Source: CAWKOH01 sp963851245 (GTDB taxonomy: Bacteria > Actinomycetota > Acidimicrobiia > Acidimicrobiales > Palsa-688). Taken from it: DNA of 64,000 nucleotides. Each line of letters begins with the position of its first letter. Within the stretch, counting starts at the first letter, position 1. Positions 27,901-38,062 of this stretch are shown here, in pieces. The DNA lies in contig CAWKOH010000002.1 in assembly GCA_963851245.1 (NCBI GenBank), positions 620,001 to 684,000 of the forward strand. Reading direction: 5' to 3'. The notes under the pieces are model-generated. The model ran no database searches. It saw nothing but the letters and a program-made list of their open reading frames with translations, and was not told where the DNA came from. The position numbers and the translations under genes were made by a program.

Positions 27901-28967
27901 CGCAGGCGCTGCGAATACTGGCGTCGGCGGAACGCAGTCTGAAGAAGGTGCCGGCCGGGATGAGCGGGCGCCTGAAGGCCGAGATCGCCTGCCTGCACGG
28001 GATGGTCAGATTCCGTCAGGGCCGGGCCAAGGACGCGGTCCGATTGCTGATCAAGGGCGTGAACGCAGCCGAGACGGCCGGAGCCATGGACGTGATGGCC
28101 AGGGCGCTGTCGGAAATGGACACCGTCGAGGCGGCGGCTGGTTTAGGCAGTGACGGCGGGCACGCCAGGCGGGCTCTCGAGATCCTCCGGGACCTGGGGG
28201 ACCAGCCGTGGCTGGAGGCTCGGGTCCTGAACAATCTGGGCTACCGCGCCTATTTCACCGGCCGTTGGCCGGAGGCGGCGATGTACTACAGCGAATGCGT
28301 CGACGCTTGCGAAAAGGCGGGTGATCAATGGACCGCCTCTCTCGAGTCGGCAAACCTGGCCGAGGTCCGCTCCGACCAGGGGCACCTGAGCGAGGCGGAG
28401 CCGATGTTGGAAGAGGCGCTGCGAACAGCGCGCGACCACGGCACCCCGGGCTTCACCGGGCTCAATGCCCGGCTTCTCGGCCGGGTCGCCGCCCGACTCG
28501 GTGACTACCCCAAAGCCGAGTCACTGTTCACGATGTCCCGTCTCGCGTGCTCAGCCGAGGGTGACGCTCTCGAGGCGCTGTACACCGATGCGTTCACGGC
28601 CGAGTGCCGCTACCTCAGCGGGGCCGCTTCAGACGCGACCCAGCTGGCCGAGAGGGCACTCGCAGGGGCGACCAAGGTACCGGGCGGCGAGATGGCGCTT
28701 CCGTTGCTCCAGCGGATCCGGGCTCTCGGCCTCACCGAGCTCGGGGAGAAAGACAGTGGTCGGGAAGCGTTGAGGGCCAGCATCGAATCGGCGCACGAGC
28801 TGGGCTTGCGCTACGAACTGGCCATGTCCCTGCAGGTGCTGATGGACGCCTGGCCCGGTGAGGTGTCCGCCGGCGAGCGTGACGAGTGCGAGACCCTCTT
28901 CGAGCGGCTGGGCGTGGTAGAGGAGGGGCGCCGGGTTCAGAGCCGGCGGTCACCCTCCCCTGGATGA
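24981..28967 (+). CDS. Giant cyclase-like/AAA/TPR signalling protein (degenerate cyclase domains)
   Basis: The protein has about 1328 residues. Two class III nucleotide-cyclase homology domains lie at about residues 85-250 and 300-480. An AAA/STAND-type ATPase (Walker A GPAGVGKSRL near 518, Walker B LLVIDDAHWMD near 641) and a TPR-rich C-terminus (about 870-1320) follow. The first metal-binding Asp of cyclases is replaced in both domains (VEITGF, IEFAGV). The second domain keeps RIGVDCGRVFAG and GDAVTLAARL. It is more likely a nucleotide-sensing scaffold or regulator than an active cyclase. The start is uncertain: ATG 24981 is used, with ATG 25122 an alternative. An MFS-cNMP gene follows. Confidence 0.78.
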   Translation: MTEVGWSEELTFVVDSWAELCRDWMSIGAKGHIKTESATERTVHPEAMSNAPAGVAPASPLIPYVSALSIDWMADAPEVRSRAIEGTLAFVEITGFDRLTELLASRGSAGAAELTEHLDSTFSALLGVPRRYGAEVVKWGRDAVVLLYTGHRHADRSVAAAWVMQRLMGKIGHLLTSVGRCTLRMSVGEHSGLFDFMMVGEHHHELVLTGPAGTVTAVMKAVAEAGEIVVSPATAELLAAGVAGEAKGPGFLIAKAPRVRPGAASAPPPSPDPVHSRLAATCLSAEVRAHLGAGPVQSEERQVAVGFIEFAGVDELIERDGPDQAAAAVEDLINRIQDSCARHAVTFWETDLGQDGGNLMLVAGAPSSSTDDAGRLLAVLRHVIGGDGPLSLRIGVDCGRVFAGAFGPDFRRTYAVMGDAVTLAARLAARAEPGHLYASEAVMSRAGIPAAGEPVEPFYVRGKTEPVQAYRLGPATSAPQPDAVTTFPLIGREDEMRVLDRSLDAAGTGQGSCVELAGPAGVGKSRLIEEVIAHASGFRVLSVVCDAYRASIPYAPARDLARQSLGLDAGADSAKAGTVLKETVERVAPTLLPWLPLLAGVVDAKVQPTRQVNGLDERFRRVRLEQAFLDFLRALLPSPTLLVIDDAHWMDDASVGLLRRLIATVAPNPWMVLTSRGSRPGGLDVAGSGQVTRLAVTPLSDDASARLLRLASEESRFSPDQMAAIASRSGGNPLFLLKLVIHSSDAAPTTDLPDSLEGVVAALADRLAPTDRDFLCAASVLGVRVDVPVLTAMLEDGPDEEQLGRVLDLLTPEGPGVVRFRHSAIRDAAYEAVPFFRRRELHARAGRALERQAGRRVNEIAGVLALHFGQAGDNEAAWSYARTAAGRALAVYADVEAATFYEQALAAGGARTGSSPAELTALAETLADVRVRLGQFARAEADYALAQGSASAAIDKARIQYKAAQAAERGGDYPQALRILASAERSLKKVPAGMSGRLKAEIACLHGMVRFRQGRAKDAVRLLIKGVNAAETAGAMDVMARALSEMDTVEAAAGLGSDGGHARRALEILRDLGDQPWLEARVLNNLGYRAYFTGRWPEAAMYYSECVDACEKAGDQWTASLESANLAEVRSDQGHLSEAEPMLEEALRTARDHGTPGFTGLNARLLGRVAARLGDYPKAESLFTMSRLACSAEGDALEALYTDAFTAECRYLSGAASDATQLAERALAGATKVPGGEMALPLLQRIRALGLTELGEKDSGREALRASIESAHELGLRYELAMSLQVLMDAWPGEVSAGERDECETLFERLGVVEEGRRVQSRRSPSPG

Positions 28968-29042
28968 CGTGACCGAAGAACAGGCGGTCAACCGCACGCC
29001 ACGCCGGGGGCGCCGCGACCGGACGACTTAGGCGTCGCGGCC

Positions 29043-30755
29043 GTGGGGCTGAAGTCCAGGAGCGAATGGTTTGTGGGCTACCGGTCGGCGCTGCGACACC
29101 GGGACCTGAGGCTTCTGCTCGGCGCTCTGCTGGTTTCAGCCACCGGCAGCTGGGCCTACAACGTCGCCCTCCTGGCCTTCGTGTACGACCGGACCCACTC
29201 GCTCGGCTGGGTGGGCGCCGCGGGCCTGTGCCGCTTCGTCAGCGCCCTGGTGGCCAGCCCGTATGGGGGCGTGATCGCCGAGCGCAGTGAACGGATCCGG
29301 CTCATGTTCTCCGCCGACCTCCTGTGCGCGCTGTGGCAGTTCGCCCTGGCCCTGGTCATCTTCTCCGGGGCCCCGGTAGCCGTGGCCCTGGTATTCGTGG
29401 CGCTGAACCAAATCACCAACGTGGTGTACAACCCCGCCGTCGCCGCCACCATCCCCTCGATCGTGAGCGAAGACGATCTGGTAGCTGCGAACGCCATGAA
29501 CGGGACCATTGACAACCTGGTCGTGATCGCCGGCCCGGCGTTGGGCGCGCTGCTTATCCTGGTGGCATCACCCGCGGTTGCCGTGACTGTCAACGGGGCC
29601 AGCTTCCTCTTCTCGGCGCTCATCGTCTCGCGGGTACGAGTCCGCAGCCATCCGGTCGACGTGACCGAGGGAGGCACGGCGGGACCATTTCGACAGGTGG
29701 CCGTGGGGGTGCGGACGATCCTGGGCCTGCGGTCGGCCCGAACGTTGGTCGCCTACTGCGCGCTGGCCAGTTTTGTGTACGGCACCGACACCGTGCTCTT
29801 CGTCGGGGCGTCCCAGTCCCGGCTGGGCACCGGTACCGAGGGTTTCGGCTACCTGCTGGCGGGGCTGGGCATCGGAGGGGTGATCATGGCCCCGTTCGTC
29901 GATCGGCTCTCCCGCCTTCCTCGCCTGGGACCGGTGATCCTCAGCGGGATGGTGATGTACGCCCTGCCGACAGCGGTCCTGGCCGTCACCCATAGCCCTG
30001 GCGTGGCGTTCGCGGTGCAGATCGTGCGTGGTGCCGCCACCTTGGTGGTCGATGTGATGGCCATCACCGCTCTGCAGAGATCGGTTCCCACCGATCAGCT
30101 GGCCCGGGTCTTCGGTGTGTTCTGGGCCTTGATGCTCGGCGCCATCGCCCTCGGGACGCTGATAACGCCGGTGCTGGTGAGGGTTTTTGACCTCGAGGCG
30201 GCCCTCTGGATCATGGCGTTGACGCCAGCCGTGTTCGCGCTGGGCGGCTTCATTTCCCTCAACCGTATTGACCGGGAAAGCCGGGGCAGGGTCCTCGCTC
30301 TGGCCCCCAGGGTCGCCGTTCTGGAAGGACTGGGGATCTTCTCGGGGGCCAGTCGGGCCACTCTCGAAGGCTTGGCGGGCGTGGCCGAGGAGGTCGACTT
30401 CGAACCCTCTGCTTCGATAATTCGGGAAGGCGACGACAGCGACGCCCTCTACGTATTGACCGAAGGGCGAGTCAAGGTTTCCGCCCACGGCGAGACCGGC
30501 GGACCGGAAAGGGCCATCCGGACCATGTCGGCCCCTGCCTATTTCGGGGAGATCGGCGTGCTCGAGCACGTTCCCCGCACCGCCAGCGTGACCGCGCTGA
30601 CTAGCTGCCGATGCGAGCGCATCGAAGGGGACGCCTTCCTCAGCGCCCTCCTGTCGGCCCCGCCGTCTTCGTCGCTGATGGAGAACAGCCGAAGCCGTCT
30701 GGCCGTGACCCACCCGTCACGGAGAGTGACATTCGACCTGTCCGAGTCGGCTTAG
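29043..30755 (+). CDS. MFS transporter fused to a cyclic-nucleotide-binding domain
   Basis: This 570-residue protein has an N-terminal permease (about residues 15-415, around 12 helices; motif-A-like FGGV/AERSERIR region) similar to MFS exporters. A cNMP-binding domain follows (about 435-550). The domain keeps the phosphate-binding cassette FGEIGVLEHVPRTASV, including the Glu and Arg that bind cAMP. This suggests transport gated or tuned by a cyclic nucleotide. The start is GTG 29043, 75 nt after the cyclase-like gene. Confidence 0.85.
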   Translation: MGLKSRSEWFVGYRSALRHRDLRLLLGALLVSATGSWAYNVALLAFVYDRTHSLGWVGAAGLCRFVSALVASPYGGVIAERSERIRLMFSADLLCALWQFALALVIFSGAPVAVALVFVALNQITNVVYNPAVAATIPSIVSEDDLVAANAMNGTIDNLVVIAGPALGALLILVASPAVAVTVNGASFLFSALIVSRVRVRSHPVDVTEGGTAGPFRQVAVGVRTILGLRSARTLVAYCALASFVYGTDTVLFVGASQSRLGTGTEGFGYLLAGLGIGGVIMAPFVDRLSRLPRLGPVILSGMVMYALPTAVLAVTHSPGVAFAVQIVRGAATLVVDVMAITALQRSVPTDQLARVFGVFWALMLGAIALGTLITPVLVRVFDLEAALWIMALTPAVFALGGFISLNRIDRESRGRVLALAPRVAVLEGLGIFSGASRATLEGLAGVAEEVDFEPSASIIREGDDSDALYVLTEGRVKVSAHGETGGPERAIRTMSAPAYFGEIGVLEHVPRTASVTALTSCRCERIEGDAFLSALLSAPPSSSLMENSRSRLAVTHPSRRVTFDLSESA

Positions 30756-30775
30756 CGGTCCGGGGCGGCGCTCTG

Positions 30776-32084
30776 CGGTGCGGCCCGCCTCCAAGCTGGC
30801 CACCACCCGCTGGTGGGCCGACCACCACCCTTGGCGTCGGATCTGGGGGTAGCGGGGACGCTCGACCGACGACGTCTACGAAGCGATGGACTGGCTGGGC
30901 GCACGCCAAGGCGACATCGAGGCCGCCCTGGCCCGCCGCCATCTGAGCGTGGGGGGCAGGGTGCTCTATGACCTGTCGAGCTCGTGGGTGGAGGGCACGG
31001 CATTGCCCCCTGGCCGCCCGGGGCTACTCCCGTGACGGCAAGGCCGGCAAGGAACAGATCGAGTACGGGCTGACCTGACCGACCCCCAGGGGCGGCCGAT
31101 CGCGGTGGAGGTCTTCGCCGGCAACACCGCCGATCCCGACCGCGTTCATCTCCGCCGCGGCCACGGTCAAAGACCGTTTCGGGCTGGCCGAGGTAGTGCA
31201 TCGTCGGCGACCGGGGCATGATCACCACCGCCCGCATCGACGCGCTCAAAGCCGTCGGAGGGCTGGGTTGGATCAGCTCGCCTGCGCGCTCCTGCCATCC
31301 AGGCTCTAGCCGAGGCGGGCGCCCTGCAGCTCGAGCCTCTTCGACGAGGTCAACCTGGCCGAGATCACCCACCCCGACTACCCCGACGAGCGACTCGTGG
31401 CCTGCCGCAACCCGGCCCTGGCCGGCCAGCGGGCCCGCAAACGTGACCGAGCTGCTGGCCGCCACCGAGGCCGACCTGGCACCCATCAAGACCGCGGTCG
31501 AGCGGGACCGACGGCCGCTGCGGGGCAAGGACAAGATCGCCCTGCGGGTCGGACGGATCGTCAACCGCCACAAGATGGCCAAGCACTTCGAGCTCACCAT
31601 CGGCGACGACCACTTCGACTTCGCCCCCAAGACCGACGAGATCTCCGCAGAAGCGGCCCTGGACGGGATCTACGTCATCCGCGCCTCGGCCGCCCACAGC
31701 GCCGGTGTTGAGCCGGCCCGACTGGTCGAGGCCTACAAGGATCTCAAGTTCAACGAGGCCGGCTTCAAAAGCCTCAAGACCATCGACTTGGACCTGCGCC
31801 CCATCCACCACCGCACCGAGCCCAGAGTCCGCGCTCACGTGTTCATCTGCATGCTCGCCCTCTACCTGGTCTGGCACCTGCGAAAGGCATGGGCGCCGAT
31901 CTGCTTCACCGACGAACACCCGCCCCCCCAGGCCGACCCCGTGGCCCCCGCCCGACGCTCATCAGCAGCGCTGTCAAAGATCTCCCGACAGCACCACCCC
32001 GACGGCCAGCCCATCCACAGCTACGCCACCCTCCTCGAAGAACTCGCCACCCTCACCCGCAACACCATCATCTTCGCGGTTTAG
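30776..32084 (+). pseudogene. IS1634-family transposase remnant
   Basis: Pieces in several frames read RPASKLATTRWW, DWLGARQGDIEAALARR, VLYDLSSSWVEG, YSRDGKAGKEQIEYGL, AVEVFAGNTADP and VGDRGMITTARI. The last 289 residues are intact (DGIYVIRASAAHSAGVEP, RLVEAYKDLKFNEAGFKSLK, RVRAHVFICMLALYLVWHLRK). These are IS1634/IS4-type DDE transposase motifs. The first 90-100 residues and the left inverted repeat are missing. The fragment begins 20 nt after the MFS stop and has at least five frameshifts. I see nothing else up to 32317. Confidence 0.8.
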
Positions 32085-32317
32085 GGCCATCCCATCCCTG
32101 CACGGACTCGACCTGAGTGGCTTTCCTGTGATATCTCTGAGAGCGCCCCGGAAAACCTCTCGCCTTCGGGACGAGTTGGGGCGGGCAGCGTACCCGTCGA
32201 GCCCTTAGATTCCGTCCCCCCATGGAGTCGGGCTTCGGGCACGCTGACCCGCACCGGGTTCTGTCTATGCCGGGCTGGGTCTCTCTTCACGAGGGGCGTT
32301 GTCCGCCCCCCCAAGAG

Positions 32318-32749
32318 TTAATCTTCTGCCGCTTCTTTGGGGGGCGCCGTCTCGAGCTCCCTTACCCGGCGGGCCATCGTCACCAGCAGGGCCCACGCCA
32401 CGTCCGGGTGGGTCTGGACCATGGGCCGGAACTCCCACGCCGTGAGGCCATAGCACCGAAGGTCCGAGTCAGCGGTGACGGTGGCGGTGCGTATCCAATC
32501 CTCGATGAGAGCCATCTCTCCGAAGAAGTCTCCGCTGCGCAAGGTCCGGCGCAGCTTTCCCCCGACCGTGACTGAGGCGGTGCCGCCGTCGATGATGAAG
32601 AACCCGACGCCCTCCTGGCCCGCCTCGCTGATCACTGTCCCGGCAGGGAAGGTCCGCTCCTTGAAGCTGGCGGCCAGGTGCTTGCGCTCCTTGGCCGGCA
32701 TGTGAGCGAACATCGGCACCTTGGCGATGGTGTCCTCCACCCCTGTCAT
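32318..32749 (-). CDS. Stand-alone cyclic-nucleotide-binding domain protein
   Basis: This 143-residue protein is almost entirely one CNB domain: FKERTFPAGTVISEAGQEG, then the phosphate-binding cassette FFGEMALIEDWIRTATV with the conserved Glu and Arg, then a C-terminal helix (WALLVTMARRVRELE). There is no HTH, so it is not a CRP-type regulator by itself. TAACGT lies 6 nt before the ATG. It lies between two cyclase-like genes and near the MFS-CNB fusion. Confidence 0.85.
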   Translation of the reverse strand: MTGVEDTIAKVPMFAHMPAKERKHLAASFKERTFPAGTVISEAGQEGVGFFIIDGGTASVTVGGKLRRTLRSGDFFGEMALIEDWIRTATVTADSDLRCYGLTAWEFRPMVQTHPDVAWALLVTMARRVRELETAPPKEAAED

Positions 32750-32832
32750 GCCTGAACGTTATTTCTCGGCACGGGTGACCGCAATGACCTGTGGCCGGTC
32801 TGACCAAGACGCTTCGATGAAGACTCCCCGGG

Positions 32833-35800
32833 TCAGAAGGACGTTGGTACGTCGCACTGCCCGGTCTTGACCGAGGCCGTGTTCGACTGAGCGTTGTCGG
32901 TGGGCGCGGGGCTGTTGCCCGAGCACGCGAGCGTCCCCACGATCTTGTTGCCGGCGACGGTGATCGGTACCGTCGGCGTGTTTCCGGTGATGGTGACGGG
33001 GCCGGTCACCGCGGTGTCGATGAGCTCGACCCCTGCCTTGTTGTTGCTCAGGGTGACGCTCCCGGTCACCTTGGTCGCTGTGCAGCCGGTGCCCGTTCCG
33101 GCGATGTACACGAAGCCGGTGCTGCCCGTAACCGTCACTGGACCGGTCACCGTCGCCCCGCACACGGTGAAAGCCACCGCTCCTGACGAGGAGATCGGTC
33201 CGGTCACGGTGCCACCCTGGACCTGGAGAGCTCCCCCTGTCAAGATGGTGATGGGCCCGGTCACGGTGCCACCTGCGAGGTCAAGGGCGCCTCCTGCTTG
33301 CACGGTGACCGGCCCGGTTACGGTCGAGGTGACCACCAATGACTGGCCTGAGGCGACCGTGACCGGACCAGCGAAGGGAGCGCTTATCGTTCTGCCGTCG
33401 AGCACGGTCACTGCGGTCGGCGGGCCGGTGTTCGATCCTCCGTAGTCCGGGTCAGTGGCGCTGTAGGACGGGTTGCTGGGTAGAGGAGTGGGACTGGTCC
33501 CGAAGAAGGCCTCGACCGTGTAGCCGCTGCCGGGCGGAAGGGTGCTTATCTGGGCCTGGGCCACGCCAGCCTGGTTGGTCACCCCTGTGGCACCTGCAAT
33601 GGGCGTGGCACTGCTAGCGCTAGAGAAGACATCGAAGTACACGGTCTTCTGGGCGACTCCGGATCCCCCGGAGGTCAAGGTCGCCGATATTCCATTCGGA
33701 GAGCCGGTAACGAGCTGACCTGGAGTCGGCAGGCTGAGTTTGAGGGAGGTCTGGGGCTTGGTGACCATGAACGGCTGGCTGGTCGAAGTCGGGGTGTCGT
33801 TGGCGTCCCCGGCGAAGCTGGCGACGAGGGTGTAGGAACCCGGGGAAAGCCCGGTGAGGGGAATCGGTGCGGTTGCCACCCCTTCGCTACCCGTTGTCGT
33901 GACGGCGGTTGCCGAGCCGATGGAGAAGGTGACCTGGCCCCCGCTCAGGCCCCCGGGAGCCGATGTGGAGGAGAGGAAAGCGGAGACACTCGCAGTGGAC
34001 CCGTACGTGGCCGTAGTGCCCGGAGAGTTGATGGTTATAGCGGACGTCGCCGGGGTGGGCGGCGTGCCACCGGTGACCACCGTAGGCGAGAAGAAGTAGC
34101 CCTGGTTGTTGTTCAGGGCGACCTCGCCGACGCCGTTGGCGGCCTGGACCATGAATACTGCATTTCCAGAGGTGGAGTCAGGGAAGGTCCCTGTCCACAC
34201 GGACGAATTCGTGGACGACGGGGTCAGTTCTACTGATTGCCACTCGCCCGTTCCGTTCCCGGCTGGCGGGTCGGTGTAGGTGACCCAGACCTCCTGAATG
34301 CCAGCGGAGGGGTCCCCGTTCACCGTCGCCGATACCGCCACCTGGGTGCCGGTTTTGGTGCTGGTGACGTTGGAAATGTCAGGGGCGGCGGCCAGGGCGG
34401 GGGTGTTGCCGCCGTAGCTGGCGGTGTTGTTGCTGTAGAAGAGGTGCAGATCCACGGCGCCGAACTGGCGCTTGATGGCGTTGCCCGGTGTGTTGGGGTC
34501 CGATATGTACTGCTCGGGTGTGATCCCTAGCTCGGTGCCGCTGCCCGTGTCGAGGGTGCCAAAGTAGTTCGGGTTGGTCAGCTTCTCGGGGTAGTAAACC
34601 GGCGACGAGAAGGGCGTGGCCGGTTGGCTCGTGTCGGTGACCGGATCCCCGGTGAGCGGAGGGGCGCCTGAGCTGTCGGTGTACGACCCCCCGAAGAATC
34701 CCACTCCGGTGAGCGTCTCACCGGCAACGTTGACGTCAGCGGTCTCTACCGGCACGATTGGGCTCCCCGGATCGGCGACTTCGCCCCCGTTCGCCACCTG
34801 GCTGAAGTTGGAATCGTGAATGCTGCTGGGCAGCTGGTCGTAGCTCAGGGTGGCACCGGCCGGCTTGTCCGGGGTCAGCGCCGGAACCGTTACGTCGGCC
34901 TCGTATTCCTGCGTCCCGAGGACGGATCCCGGTGTTCCCGACTTCACCTGGTTGTTGGAGGTGTTTTGCAGACCATTCTGCGAAGGTGTCGGGACGGGGC
35001 TGGTGCTGGCTGCTGGTTCCTGGACGCCGAGCATCGGCAAGCCGTAAAGCGTCACCTCGAGCAGCGACTTCTCCTCCAGCCCGTTCAGCTGATCGAGACT
35101 GGCCAGATACTGCGACTCGGCGTCGAGCAAAGCGCTTCCGACCCCTACGGATTTACCACCGGTTTGATAGAGCTGCTGGGCGATGTCGACGTACACCTGA
35201 TCGCTGTCGGCCACATAGTTGCTGTCGCCGAACTGATAGCCGGTGCCGGCGATGAGGGTCGCACCCGCCTCGGTCATGGCCTGTGGCCAGGAAAGGGTAT
35301 TGGTAACCGGAGTGGCGTCGGCCGGATCGACCGTGTACCCGGCGTGGCAACCGGCCCCGAGCACCACTGCGTTTTGCAGGTTCGATCCGATGGAGCTGGC
35401 GAACTGCTGGGTCGACAGGATGGTCGAGTCATCGGCGGCCAGAGCGTCATTTGCGTTGAAGTGGGCCCCGAGGAACACGAGCTGGTGAGGCCGCGTCGTG
35501 AGACTCGACTGAAGCTGGGTTGCCGTCCAGTCGTTCCCACCCGTCGCGGGGTCGATCAGGGTGTCGTTGTAGCGCGGGTTGGCCGTGGTGCCAGGAGCGG
35601 GGACTCCGTCGGCGAAGTACTGGCCCGCCTGAGTGGCCGGGTTGGCCATGAAGCTGTAGCCGGTCGTCAGGGTCGAGGTCGGCGTGACTACCTGTTTGTT
35701 GAGGTAGCCCGAAATAGCCTTCTGAATGTCAGCTGGGGTCTCTACCAGGCGGCCTACGGCGGCGCTCTGGATGGGTAGCAGGGTGCCGTCGATCGCAAGC

Positions 35801-37987
35801 TCGCTGGCCGCCCCGTACTGGTTGTCGGTCAGGTAGAAGTCATTGGCGAGGGCCGCCTCGGCGGAGGAGGTCGAGGAAAGGGGTACCTGGTAAGTGTTCT
35901 CGGGGCCAACCGTCTCGGCGTCGGCGTAGCGGAAGAAGGGGATCACGTGGTCGTCACCGATGACCACCACGTACTGGAGGTTGCCCGGTGACGTCGACGA
36001 CCGGAAGGTGTTGATGAGCGTTTGGATGCCCTGGGCCTCGAGGTTGGCGGCATAGGGGCAGCTTGGGTTCGCGTTGGCTTGAGTCCTCAGCTCCTGCACC
36101 CCTTCGCTCTGAGCCACGTTCAGGATCACCCCGTTGCTGGCGGTGGCGAGGGAGCTCAGCGACGTCGAGAGCGGGGTCGACAAGACGTTGGGCATGTCAG
36201 TCGAGTTGTCCACGATGACGGTGGAGTAGGGCTGACCCTTCGCATTTGTGGTGGCCGGGAGAGAACCACCTGAAACCGGGGTGAGCAGGTCCGTGCTGTA
36301 GTCCCTGAGGGTGACGCCCGGGCACGTCGCACCGGAGGTGGTCACCGTCAGGTTGTACGCCGTGTTCGAGAAGGTCCCGTCGCTGCTGACGACCTCGACG
36401 TAGAAGTTGCCGGTGTCGTTCCAGGTGTTGGCCTGCACCGATTGGGTGACCTCGCCGGTCTGGCTCGACTCGGCCAGGATGCTGTCGGCCTCGGCGGCCT
36501 CGTTGGCGGCCGCCCCGTAGAAGGGGGCACCGTAGAAGGGGGCACCGTAGAAGGGGGCACCGTAGAAGGGGGCACCGTTGACCGACGCCCCGTAGAAGGG
36601 GGCGCCGTAGAAGGGGGCGCCGTAGAAGGGGGCACCGTAGAACGGAGCGCCGTAGAACGGAGCGCCGTAGAAGGGGCTGAACGTCGTAGACGCGTCGTTG
36701 TTGCCCGAGGATTCCGCCTGGATCACGGGAAGGTTGGGCGTTCCCGAGCTCTGCGTCGTCGCAACCTGTTGGATGTCGGAGAAGAGGAGGATGTGGTAGT
36801 TGGCCTTCAGGTTGCTGAGCTGAACATTGACCTGCTCGCCCGGCTGGATCGAGAACTTGTACCAGAGACCTTCACCCGAGTAGGCGATGCTTTGACTCAA
36901 CGGTCCAGATCCAGAGATGTCCTGGGCGGTGTTCCACGAGGTGTTGGTCGGGGCAAGCGAGGCGGTGGGGACCACCGACACGTCGTCGAGGAAGTCGCCG
37001 AAGGTGTCTGAGCTGACTGGGTTGGTGTCGTTGAATGTAGAGCGCGGTGCTGGTGCCGGTGGCGGTGAGAACGTAGGTAGAGAGCTGCCAAGAGCCGGTC
37101 CCCACGAGGGTAGGGGCCACCGTTTGCCCGCCCCACTGAACCGACATGCTGTTCTCCGTGGAGTTATCGACCTGGCCCGTTGTGGGGCGGGCCTGGAAGT
37201 AGAAGCTAAGGGTGTACTGGGTGCCCGGGACAGTGGACAAAGTTTGGGTGACGCCGCTGACGCAGTTCGACGCCAGCTCGGCATACTGAGCGCCGTCCTT
37301 AGGCTGGACCGGTATGGTGCTTGCGGTCTGCAACTCGATTCCGCAGTTGCTGTTGGTGGACGCCCAACCAGTGACCGGCGTCGTGCTGTAAGGCTGTACT
37401 GCGACACCCGCGTTGACCTGGTCCTGGGTAAAGAAGTACGCCCAGTTGGAGTCGAGGCCAAGGCTCGTGACGGATGGCCGCTCGAACGAACCGTTCGTCA
37501 GAAGCTGGTTTCCCACAACGGTCACCGAAACAGTGCTGGAGGCGTTCCCGTATGCGCTGAGAGCCGAGTTGATCTGGAAGGCATCGAGGTTGTAGGTGGT
37601 GCCGGTGAAGTTGGTGGAGGTGTCGAGCAGTGTCACCGGAAGGATCCAGCTTCCGTCCGAGGCAATCGCGGTCTCACCGAGCCCGTAGCCGTTGCTGGCG
37701 ACGACGACATCGTCTCCGGGTATGGCGCCTGTGCCGAACAAGGTGACGGTGGGCGAGCTACACGAATAGACGCCGCCGGATCCGGTGCAGTTCGCAGATC
37801 CGGGTGTGGAGGTGGTGGTAGCGACCGACGGTGCAGACAGGGCCGCGAGGGTGGGGGTCGACTGGGCGTGGGCCGACTGGGCCGCAACGCTCAGGGACAG
37901 CGCCACCATCGCCGAACAGGCAACTATCGAGGCAGCCCGACGGACATAACGCGCCTTTGCACTACTACCACGCAAACCGTATGACAT
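32833..37987 (-). CDS. Large secreted caspase/gingipain-fold (C25-like) protein with FYGAP and beta repeats, one frameshift
   Basis: About 1718 residues after repair. A signal peptide (to AQSAHAQ, about residue 42) is followed by a beta-rich N-terminal region with a possible carbohydrate-binding fold (LLTNGSFERP...). The FYGAP repeat lies at about residues 436-492. The protease-like domain has a candidate dyad: His in LVFLGAHFNAND (about 840) and Cys in VVLGAGCHAGY (about 879). It closes with LLEVTLYGLPMLGV, as in C25 peptidases. An Ig-like domain and a TVTGPVT-type beta-helix repeat form the end. The frame breaks near 37036 by one extra base. It is probably a surface or secreted protease or adhesin. 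Confidence 0.68.
36511..36677 (-). repeat. 15-nt tandem repeat encoding FYGAP (10 copies plus variant)
   Basis: On the + strand the unit is CGTAGAAGGGGGCAC or close variants. It encodes ten PFYGA units interrupted once by SVNGAP. Several units are identical at the DNA level, which implies recent slippage. It is not a CRISPR: there are no spacers and the frame is kept. Confidence 0.9.
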
Positions 37988-38062
37988 TGGCTACCCCTTC
38001 ACAGATTGCCCTTCTCGAACGATATCCCGCGCCGGACCTTCAGCGCCAGCGAGCGCTCATTT

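Noticed and set aside
36511..36677. CRISPR-like array
   Set aside because: Repeats are contiguous 15-mers in frame with the coding sequence, without spacers.
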